A DNA stretch of 64,000 nucleotides, taken from the NCBI GenBank assembly GCA_033782935.1, contig JAWQEG010001395.1, positions 280,501 to 344,500 on the forward strand, written 5' to 3'. Made by a program: the position numbers and the translations under genes. The notes under the pieces are model-generated. The model was given only the letters and a program-made list of their open reading frames with translations, did not search any database and had not been told where the DNA came from. The DNA comes from Petrolisthes cinctipes. Its lineage: Eukaryota; Arthropoda; Malacostraca; Decapoda; Porcellanidae. Every line of letters begins with the position of its first letter. Positions within the stretch are counted from its first letter, which is position 1. Below are positions 21,504 to 35,400 of the stretch, piece after piece.

Positions 21504-23674
21504 AGCATGTTTTTAGCCTATATTTTGAAAATATTCTAGCACTGTGTTGGCATGTACAGATTGCTTCTGGGACCCCAAAATATTGAATTTTCGGGTGTTT
21601 TGAGCCTGAATTTGAGATATAAACGGGTACATAAGATACATGCACATATTGACTTTGGGCACCAAAAATATCGATTTTCAGCATGTTTTGGGCCTGAATT
21701 TTGAAAATACTCTAACACGGAGTAGACATGTACAGATCGCTTCTGGGACCCCAAAATATCGAATTTTCGGGTGTTCAGGGCCAGAATTTGAGATATAAAC
21801 GGGTACAGAAGATGCATGCACATATCGACTTTTGGGCACCTAAAAGATCGATTTTCAGTATGTTTTTTGCTTGTATTTTGAAAATACTCTAACACGGAGT
21901 AGGCATGTACAGATACCTTCTGGGACCTCTAAATAACGAATTTTTGGGTGTTTTAGGACTGAATTTGAGATATCGATTTTTTGGCACCTAAAATGTCGAT
22001 TTTTAGCATGTTTTTAGCCTATATTTTGAAAATATTCTAGCACTGTGTAGGCATGTACAGATTGCTTCTGGGACCCCAAAATATTGAATTTTCGGGTGTT
22101 TTGAGCCTGAATTTGAGATATAAACGGGTACAGAAGATACATGCACATATTGACTTTGGGCATCTAAAATCTCGATTTTCAGCATGTTTTGGGCCTGTAT
22201 TATGAAAATACTCTAACACTGAGTAGGCATGTACAGATTGCTTCTGGGACCCCAAAATATTGAATTTTCGGGTGTTTTGAGCCTGAATTTGAGATATAAA
22301 CGGGTACTGAAGATGCATGCACATATCGACTTTTGTGCACCTAAGAGATCGATTTTCAGTATGTTTTGAGCATGTATTTTGAAAATACTCTAACACGGAG
22401 TAGGCATGTACAGATCGCTTCTGGGACCCCTAAATATCGAATTTTCGGGTGTTTTGGGACTGAATTTGAGATATCGACTTTTTGGCACCTAAAAGATCGA
22501 TTTTTAGCATGTTTTTAGCCTATATTTTGAAAATATTCTAGCACTGAGTAGGCATGTACAGATTGCTTCTGGGACCCCAAAATATTGAATTTTCGGGTGT
22601 TTTGAGCCTGAATTTGAGATATAAACGGGTACAGAAGATACATGCACATATTGACTTTAAGCACCAAAAATATCGATTTTCAGCATGTTTTTGGCCTGAA
22701 TTTTGAAAATACTCTAACACGGAGTAGGCATGTACAGATCGCTTCTGGGACACCAAAATATCGAATTTTCGGGTGTTTTGAGCCTAAATTTGAGATAAAA
22801 ACGGGTACTGAAGATGCATGCACATATCGACTTTTGTGCACCTAAAAGATCGATTTTCAGTATGTTTTGAGCATGTATTTTGAAAATACTCTAACACGGA
22901 GTAGGCATGTACAGATCGCTTCTGGGACCCCTAAATATCGAATTTTCGGGTGTTTTGGGACTGAATTTGAGATATCGAATTTTTAGCACCTAAAAGATCG
23001 ATTTTTAGCATGTTTTTAGCCTATATTTTGAAAATATTCTAGCACTGTACAGATTGCTTCTGGAATCCCAAAATATTGAATTTTCGGGTGTTTTGAGCCT
23101 GAATTTGAGATATAAACGGGTACAGAAGATACATGCACATATTGACTTTGGGCACCAAAAATATCGATTTTCCGCATGTTTTGGGCCTGAATTTTGAAAA
23201 TACTCTAACTCGGAGTAGGCATGTACAGATCGCTTCTGGGACCCCAAAATATTGAATCTTCGGGTGTTTAGGGCCAGAATTTGAGATATAAACGGGTACA
23301 GAAGATGCATGCACATATCGACTTTTGGGCACCTAAAAGATCGATTTTCAGTATGTTTTTGGCCTGTAATTTGAAAATACTCTAACACGGAGTAGGCATG
23401 TACAGATACCTTCTGGGACCTCTAAATATCGAATTTTCGGGTGTTTAGGGCCAGAATTTGAGATATAAACGGGTACAGAAGATGCATGCACATATCGACT
23501 TTTGGGCATCTAAAAGATCGATTTTCAGTATGTTTTTGGCCTGTATTTTATAAAGACTCTAACACGGAGTAGGCATGTACAGATACCTTCTGGGACCTCT
23601 AAATATCGAATTTTCGGGTGTTTTGGGACTCAATTTGAGATATCGATTTTTTGGCAAATAAAATGTCGATTTTT
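21504..23674 (+). repeat. Units 21504, 22005, 22506, 23007
   Basis: Lengths are 501, 501, 501 and 668 bp. The marker gtgttcagggcc at 21774 is shared with blocks near 24120, 27450, 32225 and 36030. The last unit is a tetramer with the 10-bp deletion in A (166 + 177 + 177 + 148). Its third monomer, 23350-23526, begins as C but keeps a full-length B second half. Confidence 0.86.
23350..23526 (+). repeat. Full-length C/B recombinant monomer (177 bp)
   Basis: The first half is C-specific (agtatgtttttggcctg, gataccttctgggacctct) and the second is B-specific (gtttagggccagaatttg, then the 29 bp normally absent from C). The switch falls within aatatcgaattttcgggtg, which both parents share. The adjacent C monomer has a private tattttataaagactc, also found at 26863. 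Confidence 0.84.
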
Positions 23675-26600
23675 AGCATGTTTTTAGCCTATATTTTGAA
23701 AATATTCTAGCACTGTGTAGGCATGTACAGATTGCTTCTGGGACCCCAAAATATTGAATTTTCGGGTGTTTTGAGCATGAATTTGAGATATAAACGGGTA
23801 CAGAAGATTCATGCACATATTGACTTTGGGCATCTAAAATATCAATTTTCAGCATGTTTTGGGCCTGTATTTTGAAAACACTCTAACACTGAGTAGGCAT
23901 GTACAGATTGCTTCTGGGACCCCAAAATATTGAATCTTCGGGTGTTTTGAGCCTGAATTTGAGATATAAACGGGTACATAAGATACATGCACATATTGAC
24001 TTTGGGCACCAAAAATATCGATTTTCAGCATGTTTTGGGCCTGAATTTTGAAAATACTCTAACACGGAGTAGGCATGTACAGATCGCTTCTGGGACCCCA
24101 AAATATCGAATTTTCGGGTGTTCAGGGCCAGAATTTGAGATATAAACGGGTACAGAAGATGCATGCACATATCGACTTTTGGGCACCTAAAAGATCGATT
24201 TTCAGTATGTTTTTGGCTTGTACTTTGAAAATACTCTAACACGGAGTAGGCATGTACAGATACCTTCTGGGACCTCTAAATATCGAATTTTTGGGTGTTT
24301 TGGGACTGAATTTGAGATATCGATTTATTGGCACCTAAAATGTCGATTTTTAGCATGTTTTTAACCTATATTTTGAAAATATTCTAGCACTGTGTAGGCA
24401 TGTACAGATTGCTTCTGGGACCCCAAAATATTGAATTTTCGGGTGTTTTGAGCCTGAATTTGAGATATAAACGGGTACAGAAGATACATGCACATATTGA
24501 CTTTGGGCATCTAAAATATCGATTTTCAGCATGTTTTTGGCCTGTATTATAAAAATATTCTAACACTGATTAGGCATGTACAGATTGCTTCTGGGACCCC
24601 AAAATATTGAATTTTCGGGTGTTTTGAGCCTGAATTTGAGATATAAACGGGTACTGAAGATGCATGCACATATCGACTTTTGTGCACCTAAAAGATAGAT
24701 TTTCAGTATGTTTTGAGCATGTATTTTGAAAATACTCTAACACGGAGTATGCATGTACAGATCGCTTCTGGGACCCCTAAATATCGAATCTTCGGGTGTT
24801 TTGGGACTGAATTTGAGATATCGACTTTTTGGCACCTAAAAGATCGATTTTTAGCATGTTTTTAGCCTATATTTTGAAAATATTCTAGCACTGAGTAGGC
24901 ATGTACAGATTGCTTCTGGGACCCCAAAATATTGAATTTTCGGGTGTTTTGAGCCTGAATTTGAGATATAATCGGGTACAGAAGATACATGCACATATCG
25001 ACTTTTGTGCTCCTAAAAGATCGATTTTCAGTATGTTTTGAGCATGTATTTTGAAAATACTCTAACACGGAGTAGGCATGTACAGATCGCTTCTGGGACC
25101 CCTAAATATCGAATTTTTGGGTGTTTTGGGTCTGAATTTGAGATATCGACTTTTTAGCATCTAAAAGATCTATTTTTAGCATGTTTTTTGCCTATATTTT
25201 GAAAATATTCTAGCACTGTACAGATTGCTTCTGGGACCCCAAAATATTGAATTTTCGGGTGTTTTGAGCCTGAATTTGAGATATAAACGGGTACAGAAGA
25301 TACATGCACATATTGACTTTGGGCACCAAAAATATCGATTTTCAGCATGTTTTGGGCCTGAATTTTGAAAATACTCTAACACGGAGTAGGCATGTACAGA
25401 TCGCTTCTGGGACCCCAAAATATCGAGTTTTCGGGTGTTTAGGGCCAGAATTTGAGATATAAACGGGTACAGAAGATGCATTCACATATCGACTTTTGGG
25501 CACCTAAAAGATCGATTTTCAGTATGTTTTTGGCCTGTATTTTGAAAATACTCTAACACGGAGTAGGCATGTACAGATACCTTCTGGGACCTCTAAATAT
25601 CGAATTTTCGGGTGTTTTGGGACTGAATTTGAGATATCGATTTTTTGGCACCTAAAATATCGATTTTCAGCATGTTTTTAGCCTATATTTTGAAAATATT
25701 CTAGCACTGAGTAGGCATGTACAGATTGCTTCTGGGACCCCAAAATATTGAATTTTCGGGTGTTTTGAGCCTGAATTTGAGATATAAAAGGGTACAGAAG
25801 ATACATGCACATATTGACTTTGGGCACCAAAAATATCGATTTTCAGCATGTTTTGGGCCTGTATTTTGAAAATACTCTAACACTGAGTAGGCATGTACAG
25901 ATTGCTTCTGGGACCCCAAAATATTGAATTTTCGGGTGTTTTGAGCCTGAATTTGAGATATAAACGGGTACAGAAGATGCATGCACATATCGACTTTTGG
26001 GCACCTAAAAGATCGATTTTCAGTATGTTTTTGGCTTTTATTTTGAAAATACTCTAACACGGAGTAGGCATGTACAGATACCTTCTGGGACCTCTAAAAA
26101 TCGAATTTTTGGGTGTTTTGGGACTGAATTTGAGATATCGATTTTTTGGCACCTAAAATGTCGATTTTTAGCATGTTTTTAGCCTATATTTTGAAAATAT
26201 TCTAGCACTGTGTAGGCATGTACAGATTGCTTCTGGGACCCCAAAATATTGAATTTTCGGGTGTTTTGAGCCTGAATTTGAGATATAAACGGGTACAGAA
26301 GATACATGCACATATCGACTTTTGTGCACCTAAAAGATCGATTTTCAGTATGTTTTGAGCATGTATTTTGAAAATACTCTAACACGGAGTAGGCATGTAC
26401 AGATCGCTTCTGGGACCCCTAAATATCGAATTTTGGGTGTTTTGGGACTGAATTTGAGATATCGACTTTTTGGCACCTAAAAGATCGATTTTTAGCATGT
26501 TTTTAGCCTATATATTGAAAATATTCTAGCACTGAGTAGGCATGTACAGATTGCTTCTGGGACCCCAAAATATTGAATTTTGGGGTGTTTTGAGCCTGAA

Positions 26601-26994
26601 TTTGAGATATAAACGGGTACAGAAGATACATGAACATATTGACTTTGGGCACCAAAAATATCGATTTTCAGCATATTTTTGGCCTGAATTTTGAAAATAC
26701 TCTAACACGGAGTAGGCATGTACAGATCGCTTCTGGGACCCCAAAATATCGAATTTTCGGGTGTTTAGGGCCAGAATTTGAGATATAAACGGGTACAGAA
26801 GATGCATGCACATATCGACTTTTGGGCATCTAAAAGATCGATTTTCAGTATGTTTTTGGACTGTATTTTATAAAGACTCTAACACGGAGTAGGCATGTAC
26901 AGATACCTTCTGGGACCTCTAAATATCGAATTTTCGGGTGTTTTGGGACTGAATTTGAGATATCGATTTTTTGGCACCTAAAATGTCGATTTTT
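23675..26994 (+). repeat. Block of 3320 bp (units 23675, 24352, 24853, 25178, 25669, 26170, 26494)
   Basis: Lengths are 677, 501, 325, 491, 501, 324 and 501 bp. The part from about 23510 to 24700 recurs at offset 3320 (tattttataaagactc, gtgttttgagcatgaat, attgaatcttcggg, gtgttcagggcc). The part from 23851 also matches 21504-22400 at offset 2347. The 324-bp dimer has gaattttgggtg with one base lost. Confidence 0.86.
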
Positions 26995-28172
26995 AGCATG
27001 TTTTTAGCCTATATTTTGAAAATATTCTAGCACTGTGTAGGCATGTACAGATTGCTTCTGGGACCCCAAAATATTGAATTTTCGGGTGTTTTGAGCATGA
27101 ATTTGAGATATAAACGGGTACAGAAGATACATGCATATATTGACTTTGGGCATCTAAAATATCGATTTTCAGCATGTTTTGGGGCTGTATTTCGAAAACA
27201 CTCTAACACTGAGTAGGCATGTACAGATTGCTTCTGGGACCCCAAAATATTGAATCTTCGGGTGTTTTGAGCCTGAATTTGAGATATAAACGGGTACAGA
27301 AGATACATGCACATATTGACTTTGGGCACCAAAAATATCGATTTTCAGCATGTTTTGGGCCTGAATTTTGAAAATACTCTAACACGGAGTAGGCATGTAC
27401 AGATCGCTTCTGGGACCCCAAAATATCGAATTTTCGGGTGTTCAGGGCCAGAATTTGAGATATAAACGGGTACAGAAGATGCATGCACATATCGACTTTT
27501 GGGCACCTAAAAGATCGATTTTCAGTATGTTTTTGGCTTGTATTTTGAAAATACTCTAACACGGAGTAGGCATGTACAGATACCTTCTGGGACCTCTAAA
27601 TATCGAATTTTTGGGTGTTTTGGGACTGAATTTGAGATATCGATTTTTTGGCACCTAAAATGTCGATTTTTAGCATGTTTTTATCCTATATTTTGAAAAT
27701 ATTCTAGCACTGTGTAGGCATGTACAGATTGCTTCTTGGACCCCAAAATATTGAATTTTCGGGTGTTTTGAGCCTGAATTTGAGATATAAACGGGTACAG
27801 AAGATACATGCACATATTGACTTTGGGCATCTAAAATATCGATTTTCAGCATGTTTTTGGCCTGTATTATGAAAATACTCTAACACTGAGTAGGCATGTA
27901 CAGATTGCTTCTGGGACCCCAAAATATTGAATTTTCGGGTGTTTTGAGCCTGAAATTGAGATATAAACGGGTACTGAAGATGCATGCACATATCGACTTT
28001 TGTGCACCTAAAAGATCGATTTTCAGTATGTTTTGAGCATGTATTTTGAAAATACTCTAACACGGAGTAGGCATGTACAGATCGCTTCTGGGACCCCTAA
28101 ATATCGAATTTTCGGGTGTTTTGGGACTGAATTTGAGATATCGACTTTTTGGCACCTAAAAGATCGATTTTT
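26995..28172 (+). repeat. Tetramer 26995 and trimer 27672
   Basis: Copies of 23675-24852 at offset 3320. The tetramer's first two monomers are both A/B-like; the second starts agcatgttttggggctg and tatttcgaaaacactc, with attgaatcttcggg. Unit 27672 carries the private cttcttggacccc and gttttgagcctgaaattgag. Confidence 0.86.
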
Positions 28173-29312
28173 AGCATGTTTTTAGCCTATATTTTGAAAA
28201 TATTCTAGCACTGAGTAGGCATGTACAGATTTCTTCTGGGACCCCAAAATATTGAGAATTCGGGTGTTTTGAGCCTGAATTTGAGATATAAACGGGTACA
28301 GAAGATACATGCACATATTGACTTTGGGCACCAAAAATATCGATTTTCAGCATGTTTTGGGCCTGAATTTTGAAAATACTCTAACACGGAGTAGGCATGT
28401 ACAGATTGCTTCTGGGACCACAAAATATCGAATTTTCGGGTGTTTTGAGCCTGAATTTGAGATATAAACGGGTGCTGAAGATGCATGCACATATCGACTT
28501 TTGTGCTCCTAAAAGATCGATTTTCAGTATGTTTTGAGCATGTATTTTGAAAATACTCTAACACGGAGTAGGCATGTACAGATCGCTTCTGGGACCCCTA
28601 AATATCGAATTTTCGGGTGTTTTGGGACTGAATTTGAGATATCGACTTTTTAGCACCTAAAAGATCGATTTTTAGCATGTTTTTAGCCTATATTTTGAAA
28701 ATATTCTAGCACTGTACAGATTGCTTCTGGGACCCCAAAATGTTGAATTTTCGGGTGTTTTGAGCCTGAATTTGAGATATAAACGGGTACAGAAGATACA
28801 TGCACATATTGACTTTGGGCACCTAAAAGATCGATTTTCAGTATGTTTTTGGCCTGTATTTTGAAAATACTCTAACACGGAGTAGGCATGTACAGATACC
28901 TTCTGGGACCTCTAAATATCGAATTTTCGGGTGTTTTGGGACTGAATTTGAGATATCGATTTTTTGGCACCTAAAATGTCGATTTTTAGCATGTTTTTAG
29001 CCTATATTTTGAAAATATTCTAGCACTGAGTAGGCATGTACAGATTGCTTCTGGGACCCCAAAATATTGAATTTTCGGGTGTTTTGAGACTGAAATTGAG
29101 ATATAAACGGGTACTGAAGATGCATGCACATGTCGACTTTTGTGCACCTAAAAGATCGATTTTCAGTATGTTTTGAGCATGTATTTTGAAAATACTCTAA
29201 TACGGAGTATGCATGTACAGATCGCTTCTGGGACCCCTAAATATCGAATTTTCGGGTGTTTTGGGACTGAATTTGAGATATCGACTTTTTGGCACCTAAA
29301 AGATCGATTTTT
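28173..29312 (+). repeat. 1140-bp block, copy 1 (501 + 314 + 325)
   Basis: Units start at 28173, 28674 and 28988. Markers shared 1140 bp downstream are cagatttcttctggg, gggtgctgaagatgc and tttttagcacctaaaag. The variant attgagaattcggg at 28252 creates a GAATTC site where copy 2 reads attgaaaattcggg. The 314-bp unit is a dimer with the 10-bp deletion. Confidence 0.87.
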
Positions 29313-30452
29313 AGCATGTTTTTAGCCTATATTTTGAAAATATTCTAGCACTGAGTAGGCATGTACAGATTTCTTCTGGGACCCCAAAATATTGAAAATT
29401 CGGGTGTTTTGAGCCTGAATTTGAGATATAAACGGGTACAGAAGATACATGCACATATTGACTTTGGGCACCAAAAATATCGATTTTCAGCATGTTTTGG
29501 GCCTGAATTTTGAAAATACTCTAACACGGAGTAGGCATGTACAGATTGCTTCTGGGACCACAAAATATCGAATTTTCGGGTGTTTTGAGCCTGAATTTGA
29601 GATATAAACGGGTGCTGAAGATGCATGCACATATCGACTTTTGTGCTCCTAAAAGATCGATTTTCAGTATGTTTTGAGCATGTATTTTGAAAATACTCTA
29701 ACACGGAGTAGGCATGTACAGATCGCTTCTGGGACCCCTAAATATCGAATTTTCGGGTATTTTGGCACTGAATTTGAGATATCGACTTTTTAGCACCTAA
29801 AAGATCGATTTTTAGCATGTTTTTAGCCTATATTTTGAAAATATTCTAGGACTGTACAGATTGCTTCTGGGACCCCAAAATATTGAATTTTCGGGTGTTT
29901 TGAGCCTGAATTTGAGATATAAACGGGTACAGAAGATACATGCACATATTGACTTTGGGCACCTAAAAGATCGATTTTCAGTATGTTTTTGGCCTGTATT
30001 TTAAAAATACTCTAACACGGAGTAGGCATGTACAGATACCTTCTGGGACCTCTAAATATCGAATTTTCGGGTGTTTTGGGACTGAATTTGAGATATCGAT
30101 TTTTTGGCACATAAAATGTCGATTTTTAGCATGTTTTTAGCCTATATTTTGAAAATATTCTAGCACTGTGTAGGCATGTACAGATTGCTTCTGGGACCCC
30201 AAAATATTGAATTTTGGGGTGTTTTGAGCCTGAATTTGAGATATAAACGGGTACAGAAGATACATGCACATATCGACTTTTGGGCACCTAAAAGATCGAT
30301 TTTCAGTATGTTTTTGGCCTGTATTTTGAAAATACTCTAACACGGAGTAGGCATGTACAGATACCTTCTGGGACCTCTAAATATCGAATTTTCGGGTGTT
30401 TTGGGACTGAATTTGAGATATCGACTTTTTGGCTCCTAAAAGATCGATTTTT
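29313..30452 (+). repeat. 1140-bp block, copy 2 (501 + 314 + 325)
   Basis: Units start at 29313, 29814 and 30128. The match to copy 1 is close through 30100; the third unit then differs (gaattttggggtg instead of gaattttcgggtg). The later part, from about 29560 on, is related again to 33700 onward at offset 4134. Confidence 0.87.
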
Positions 30453-32455
30453 AGCATGTTTTTAGCCTATATTTTGAAAATATTCTAGCACTGAGTAGGC
30501 ATGTACAGATTGCTTCTGGGACCCCAAAATATTGAATTTTCGGATGTTTTGAGCCTGAATTTGAGATATAATCGGGTACTGAAGATGCATGCACATATCG
30601 ACTTTTGTGCACCTAAAAGATTGATTTTCAGTATGTTTTGAGCATGTATTTTGAAAATACTCTAACACGGAGTAGGCATGTACAGATCGCTTCTGGGACC
30701 CCTAAATATCGAATTTTCGGGTGTTTTGGGACTGAATTTGAGGTATCGACTTTTTGGCACCTAAAAGATCGATTTTTAGCATGTTTTTAGCCTATATTTT
30801 GAAAATATTCTAGCACTGAGTAGGCATGTACAGATTGCTTCTGGGACCCCAAAATATTGAATTTTCGGGTGTTTTGAGCCTGAATTTGAGATATAAACGG
30901 GTACAGAAGATACATGCACATATTGACTTTGGGCACCAAAAATATCGATTTTCAGCATGTTTTGCGCCTGAATTTTGAAAATACTCTAACACGGAGTAGG
31001 CATGTACAGATCGCTTCTGGGACCCCAAAATATCGAATTTTCGGGTGTTTAGGGCCAGAATTTGAGATATAAACGGGTACAGAAGATGCATGCACATATC
31101 GACTTTTGGGCACCTAAAAGATCGATTTTCAGTATGTTTTTGGCCTGTATTTTGAAAATACTCTAACACGGAGTAGGCATGTACAGATACCTTCTGGGAC
31201 CTCTAAATATCGAATTTTCGGGTGTTTTGGGACTGAATTTGAGATATCGATTTTTTGGCACCTAAAATATCGATTTTCAGCATGTTTTTAGCCTATATTT
31301 TGAAAATATTCTAGCACTGTGTAGGCATGTACAGATTGCTTCTGGGACCCCAAAATATTGAATTTTCGGGTGTTTTGAGCCTGAATTTGAGATATAAACG
31401 GGTACAAAAGATACATGCACATATTGACTTTGGGCATCTAAAATATCGATTTTCAGCATGTTTTGGGCCTGTATTTCGAAAATACTCTAACACTGAGTAG
31501 GCATGTACAGATTGCTTCTGGGACCCCAAAATATTGAATTTTCGGGTGTTTTGAGCCTGAATTTGAGATATAAACGGGTACTGAAGATGCATGCACATAT
31601 CGACTTTTGTGCACCTAAAAGATCGATTTTCAGTATGTTTTGAGCATGTATTTTGAAAATACTCTAACACGGAGTAGGCATGTATAGATCGCTTCTGGGA
31701 CCCCTAAATATCGAATTTTGGGTGTTTTGGGACTGAATTTGAGATATCGACTTTTTGGCACCTAAAAGATCGATTTTTAGCATGTTTTTAGCCTATATAT
31801 TGAAAATATTCTAGCACTGAGTAGGCATGTACAGATTGCTTCTAGGACCCCAAAATATTGAATTTTCGGGTGTTTTGAGCCTGAATTTGAGATATAAACG
31901 GGTACAGAAGATACATGCACATATTGACTTTGGGCACCAAAAATATCGATTTTCAGCATGTTTTTGGCCTGAATTTTGAAAACACTCTAACACTGAGTAG
32001 GCATGTATAGATTGCTTCTGGGACCCCAAAATATTGAATCTTCGGGTGTTTTGAGCCTGAATTTGAGATATAAACGGGTACAGAAGATACATGCACATAT
32101 TGACTTTGGGCACCAAAAATATCGATTTTCAGCATGTTTTGGGCCTGAATTTTGAAAATACTCTAACAAGGAGTAGGCATGTACAGATCGCTTCTGGGAC
32201 CCCAAAATATCGAATTTTCGGGTGTTCAGGGCCAGAATTTGAGATATAAACGGGTACAGAAGATGCATGTACATATCGACTTTTGGGCACCTAAAAGATC
32301 GATTTTCAGTATGTTTTTGGCTTGTATTTTGAAAATACTCTAACACGGAGTAGGCATGTACAGATACCTTCTGGGACCTCTAAATATCGAATTTTTGGGC
32401 GTTTTGGGACTGAATTTGAGATATCGACTTTTTGGAACCTAAAAGATCGATTTTT
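30453..32455 (+). repeat. Units 30453, 30778, 31279, 31779
   Basis: Lengths are 325, 501, 500 and 677 bp. Units 30453-31490 recur at offset 4310 (markers ttcggatgttttgagc, gatataatcggg, aaaagattgattttcag). The tetramer at 31779 joins a type I A to the gtgttcagggcc block. Confidence 0.86.
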
Positions 32456-35400
32456 AGCATGTTTTTAGCCTATATTTTGAAAATATTCTAGCACTGTACA
32501 GATTGCTTCTGGGACCCCAAAATATTGAATTTTCGGGTGTTTTGAGCCTGAATTTGAGATATAAACGGGTACAGAAGATACATGCACATATTGACTTTAG
32601 GCATCTAAAATATCGATTTTCAGCATGTTTTGGGCCTGTATTTTGAAAATACTCTAACACTGAGTAGGCATGTACAGATTGCTTCTGGGTCCCCAAAATA
32701 TTGAATTTTCGGGTGTTTTGAGCCTGAATTTGAGATATAAACGGGTACAGAAGATGCATGCACATATCGACTTTTGGGCACCTAAAAGATCGATTTTCAG
32801 TATGTTTTTGGCCTGTATTTTGAAAATACTCTAACACGGAGTAGGCATGTACAGATACCTTCTGGGACCTCTAAATATCGAATTTTCGGGTGTTTTGGGA
32901 CTGAATTTGAGATATCGATTTTTTGGCACCTAAAATATCGATTTTCAGCATGTTTTTAGCCTATATTTTGAAAATATTCTAGCACTGAGTAGGCATGTAC
33001 AGATTGCTTCTGGGACCCCAAAATATTGAATTTTGGGGTGTTTTGAGCCTGAATTTGAGATATAAACGGGTACAGAAGATACATGCACATATTGACTTTG
33101 GGCACCAAAAATATCGATTTTCAGCATGTTTTGGGCTTAATTTTGAAAATACTCTAACACGGAGTAGGCATGTACAGATCGCTTCTGTTACCCCAAAATA
33201 TCGAATTTTCGGGTGTTTAGGGCCAGAATTTGAGATATAAACGGGTACAGAAGATGCATGCACATATCGACTTTTGGGCACCTAAAAGATCGATTTTCAG
33301 TATGTTTTTGGCCTGTATTTTGAAAATACTCTAACACGGAGTAGGCATGTACAGATACCTTCTGGGACCTCTAAATATCGAATTTTCGGGTGTTTTGGGA
33401 CTGAATTTGAGATATCGATTTTTTGGCACCTAAAATGTCGATTTTTAGCATGTTTTTAGCCTATATTTTGAAAATATTCTACCACTGTGTAGGCGTGTAC
33501 AGATTGCTTCTGGGACCCCAAAATATTGAATTTTCGGGTGTTTTAAGCCTGAATTTGAGATATAAACGGGTACAGAAGATACATGCACATATTGACTTTG
33601 GGCATCTAAAATATCGATTTTCAGCATGTTTTGGGCCTGTATTTTGAAAATACTCTAACACTGAGTAGGCATGTACAGATTGCTTCTGGGACCCCAAAAT
33701 ATCGAATTTTCGGGTGTTTTGAGCCTGAATTTGAGATATAAACGGGTGCTGAAGATGCATGCACATATCGACTTTTGTGCTCCTAAAAGATCGATTTTCA
33801 GTATGTTTTGAGCATGTATTTTGAAAATACTCTAACACGGAGTAGGCATGTACAGATCGCTTCTGGGACCCCTAAATATCGAATTTTCGGGTATTTTGGG
33901 ACTGAATTTGAGATATCGACTTTTTAGTACCTAAAAGATCGATTTTTAGCATGTTTTTAGCCTATATTTTGAAAATATTCTAGCACTGTACAGATTGCTT
34001 CTGGGACCCCAAAATATTGAATTTTCGGGTGTTTTGAGCCTGAATTTGAGATATAAACGGGTACAGAAGATACATGCACATATTGACTTTGGGCACCTAA
34101 AAGATCGATTTTCAGTATGTTTTTGGCCTGTATTTTGAAAATACTCTAACACGGAGTAGGCATGTACAGATACCTTCTGGGACCTCTAAATATCGAATTT
34201 TCGGGTGTTTTGGGACTGAATTTGAGATATCGATTTTTTGGCACATAAAATGTCGATTTTTAGCATGTTTTTAGCCTATATTTTGAAAATATTCTAGCAC
34301 TGTGTAGGCATGTACAGATTGCTTCTGGGACCCCAAAATATTGAATTTTGGGGTGTTTTGAGCCTGAATTTGAGATATAAACGGGTACAGAAGATACATG
34401 CACATATTGACTTTGGGCATCTAAAATATCGATTTTCAGCATGTTTTGGGCCTGAATTTTGAAAATACTCTAACACGGAGTAGGCATGTACAGATCGCTT
34501 CTGGGACCCCAAAATATCTAATTTTCGGGTGTTTAGGGCCAGAATTTGAGATATAAACGGGTACAGAAGATGCATGCACATATCGACTTTTGGGCACCTA
34601 AAAGATCGATTTTCAGTATGTTTTTGGCCTGTATTTTGAAAATACTCTAACACGGAGTAGGCATGTACAGATACCTTCTGGGACCTCTAAATATCGAATT
34701 TTCGGGTGTTTTGGGACTGAATTTGAGATATCGACTTTTTGGCACCTAAAAGATCGATTTTTAGCATGTTTTTAGCCTATATTTTGAAAATATTCTAGCA
34801 CTGAGTAGGCATGTACAGATTGCTTCTGGGACCCCAAAATATTGAATTTTCGGATGTTTTGAGCCTGAATTTGAGATATAATCGGGTACTGAAGATGCAT
34901 GCACATATCGACTTTTGTGCACCTAAAAGATTGATTTTCAGTATGTTTTGAGCATGTATTTTGAAAATACTCTAACACGGAGTAGGCATGTACAGATCGC
35001 TTCTGGGACCCCTAAATATCGAATTTTCGGGTGTTTTGGGACTGAATTTGAGATATCGACTTTTTGGCACCTAAAAGATCGATTTTTAGCATGTTTTTAG
35101 CCTATATTTTGAAAATATTCTAGCACTGAGTAGGCATGTACAGATTGTTTCTGGGACCCCAAAATATTGAATTTTCGGGTGTTTTGAGCCTGAATTTGAG
35201 ATATAAACGGGTACAGAAGATACATGCACATATTGACTTTGGGCACCAAAAATATCGATTTTCAGCATGTTTTGGGCCTGAATTTTGAAAATACTCTAAC
35301 ACGGAGTAGGCATGTACAGATCGCTTCTGGGACCCCAAAATATCGAATTTTCGGGTGTTTAGGGCCAGAATTTGAGATATAAACGGGTACAGAAGATGCA

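Noticed and set aside
28249..28262. EcoRI site (GAATTC) as a structural marker
   Set aside because: It is a single-base private variant of the usual gaattttcggg segment in one unit, and another site arises separately near 17283. It has no wider pattern.
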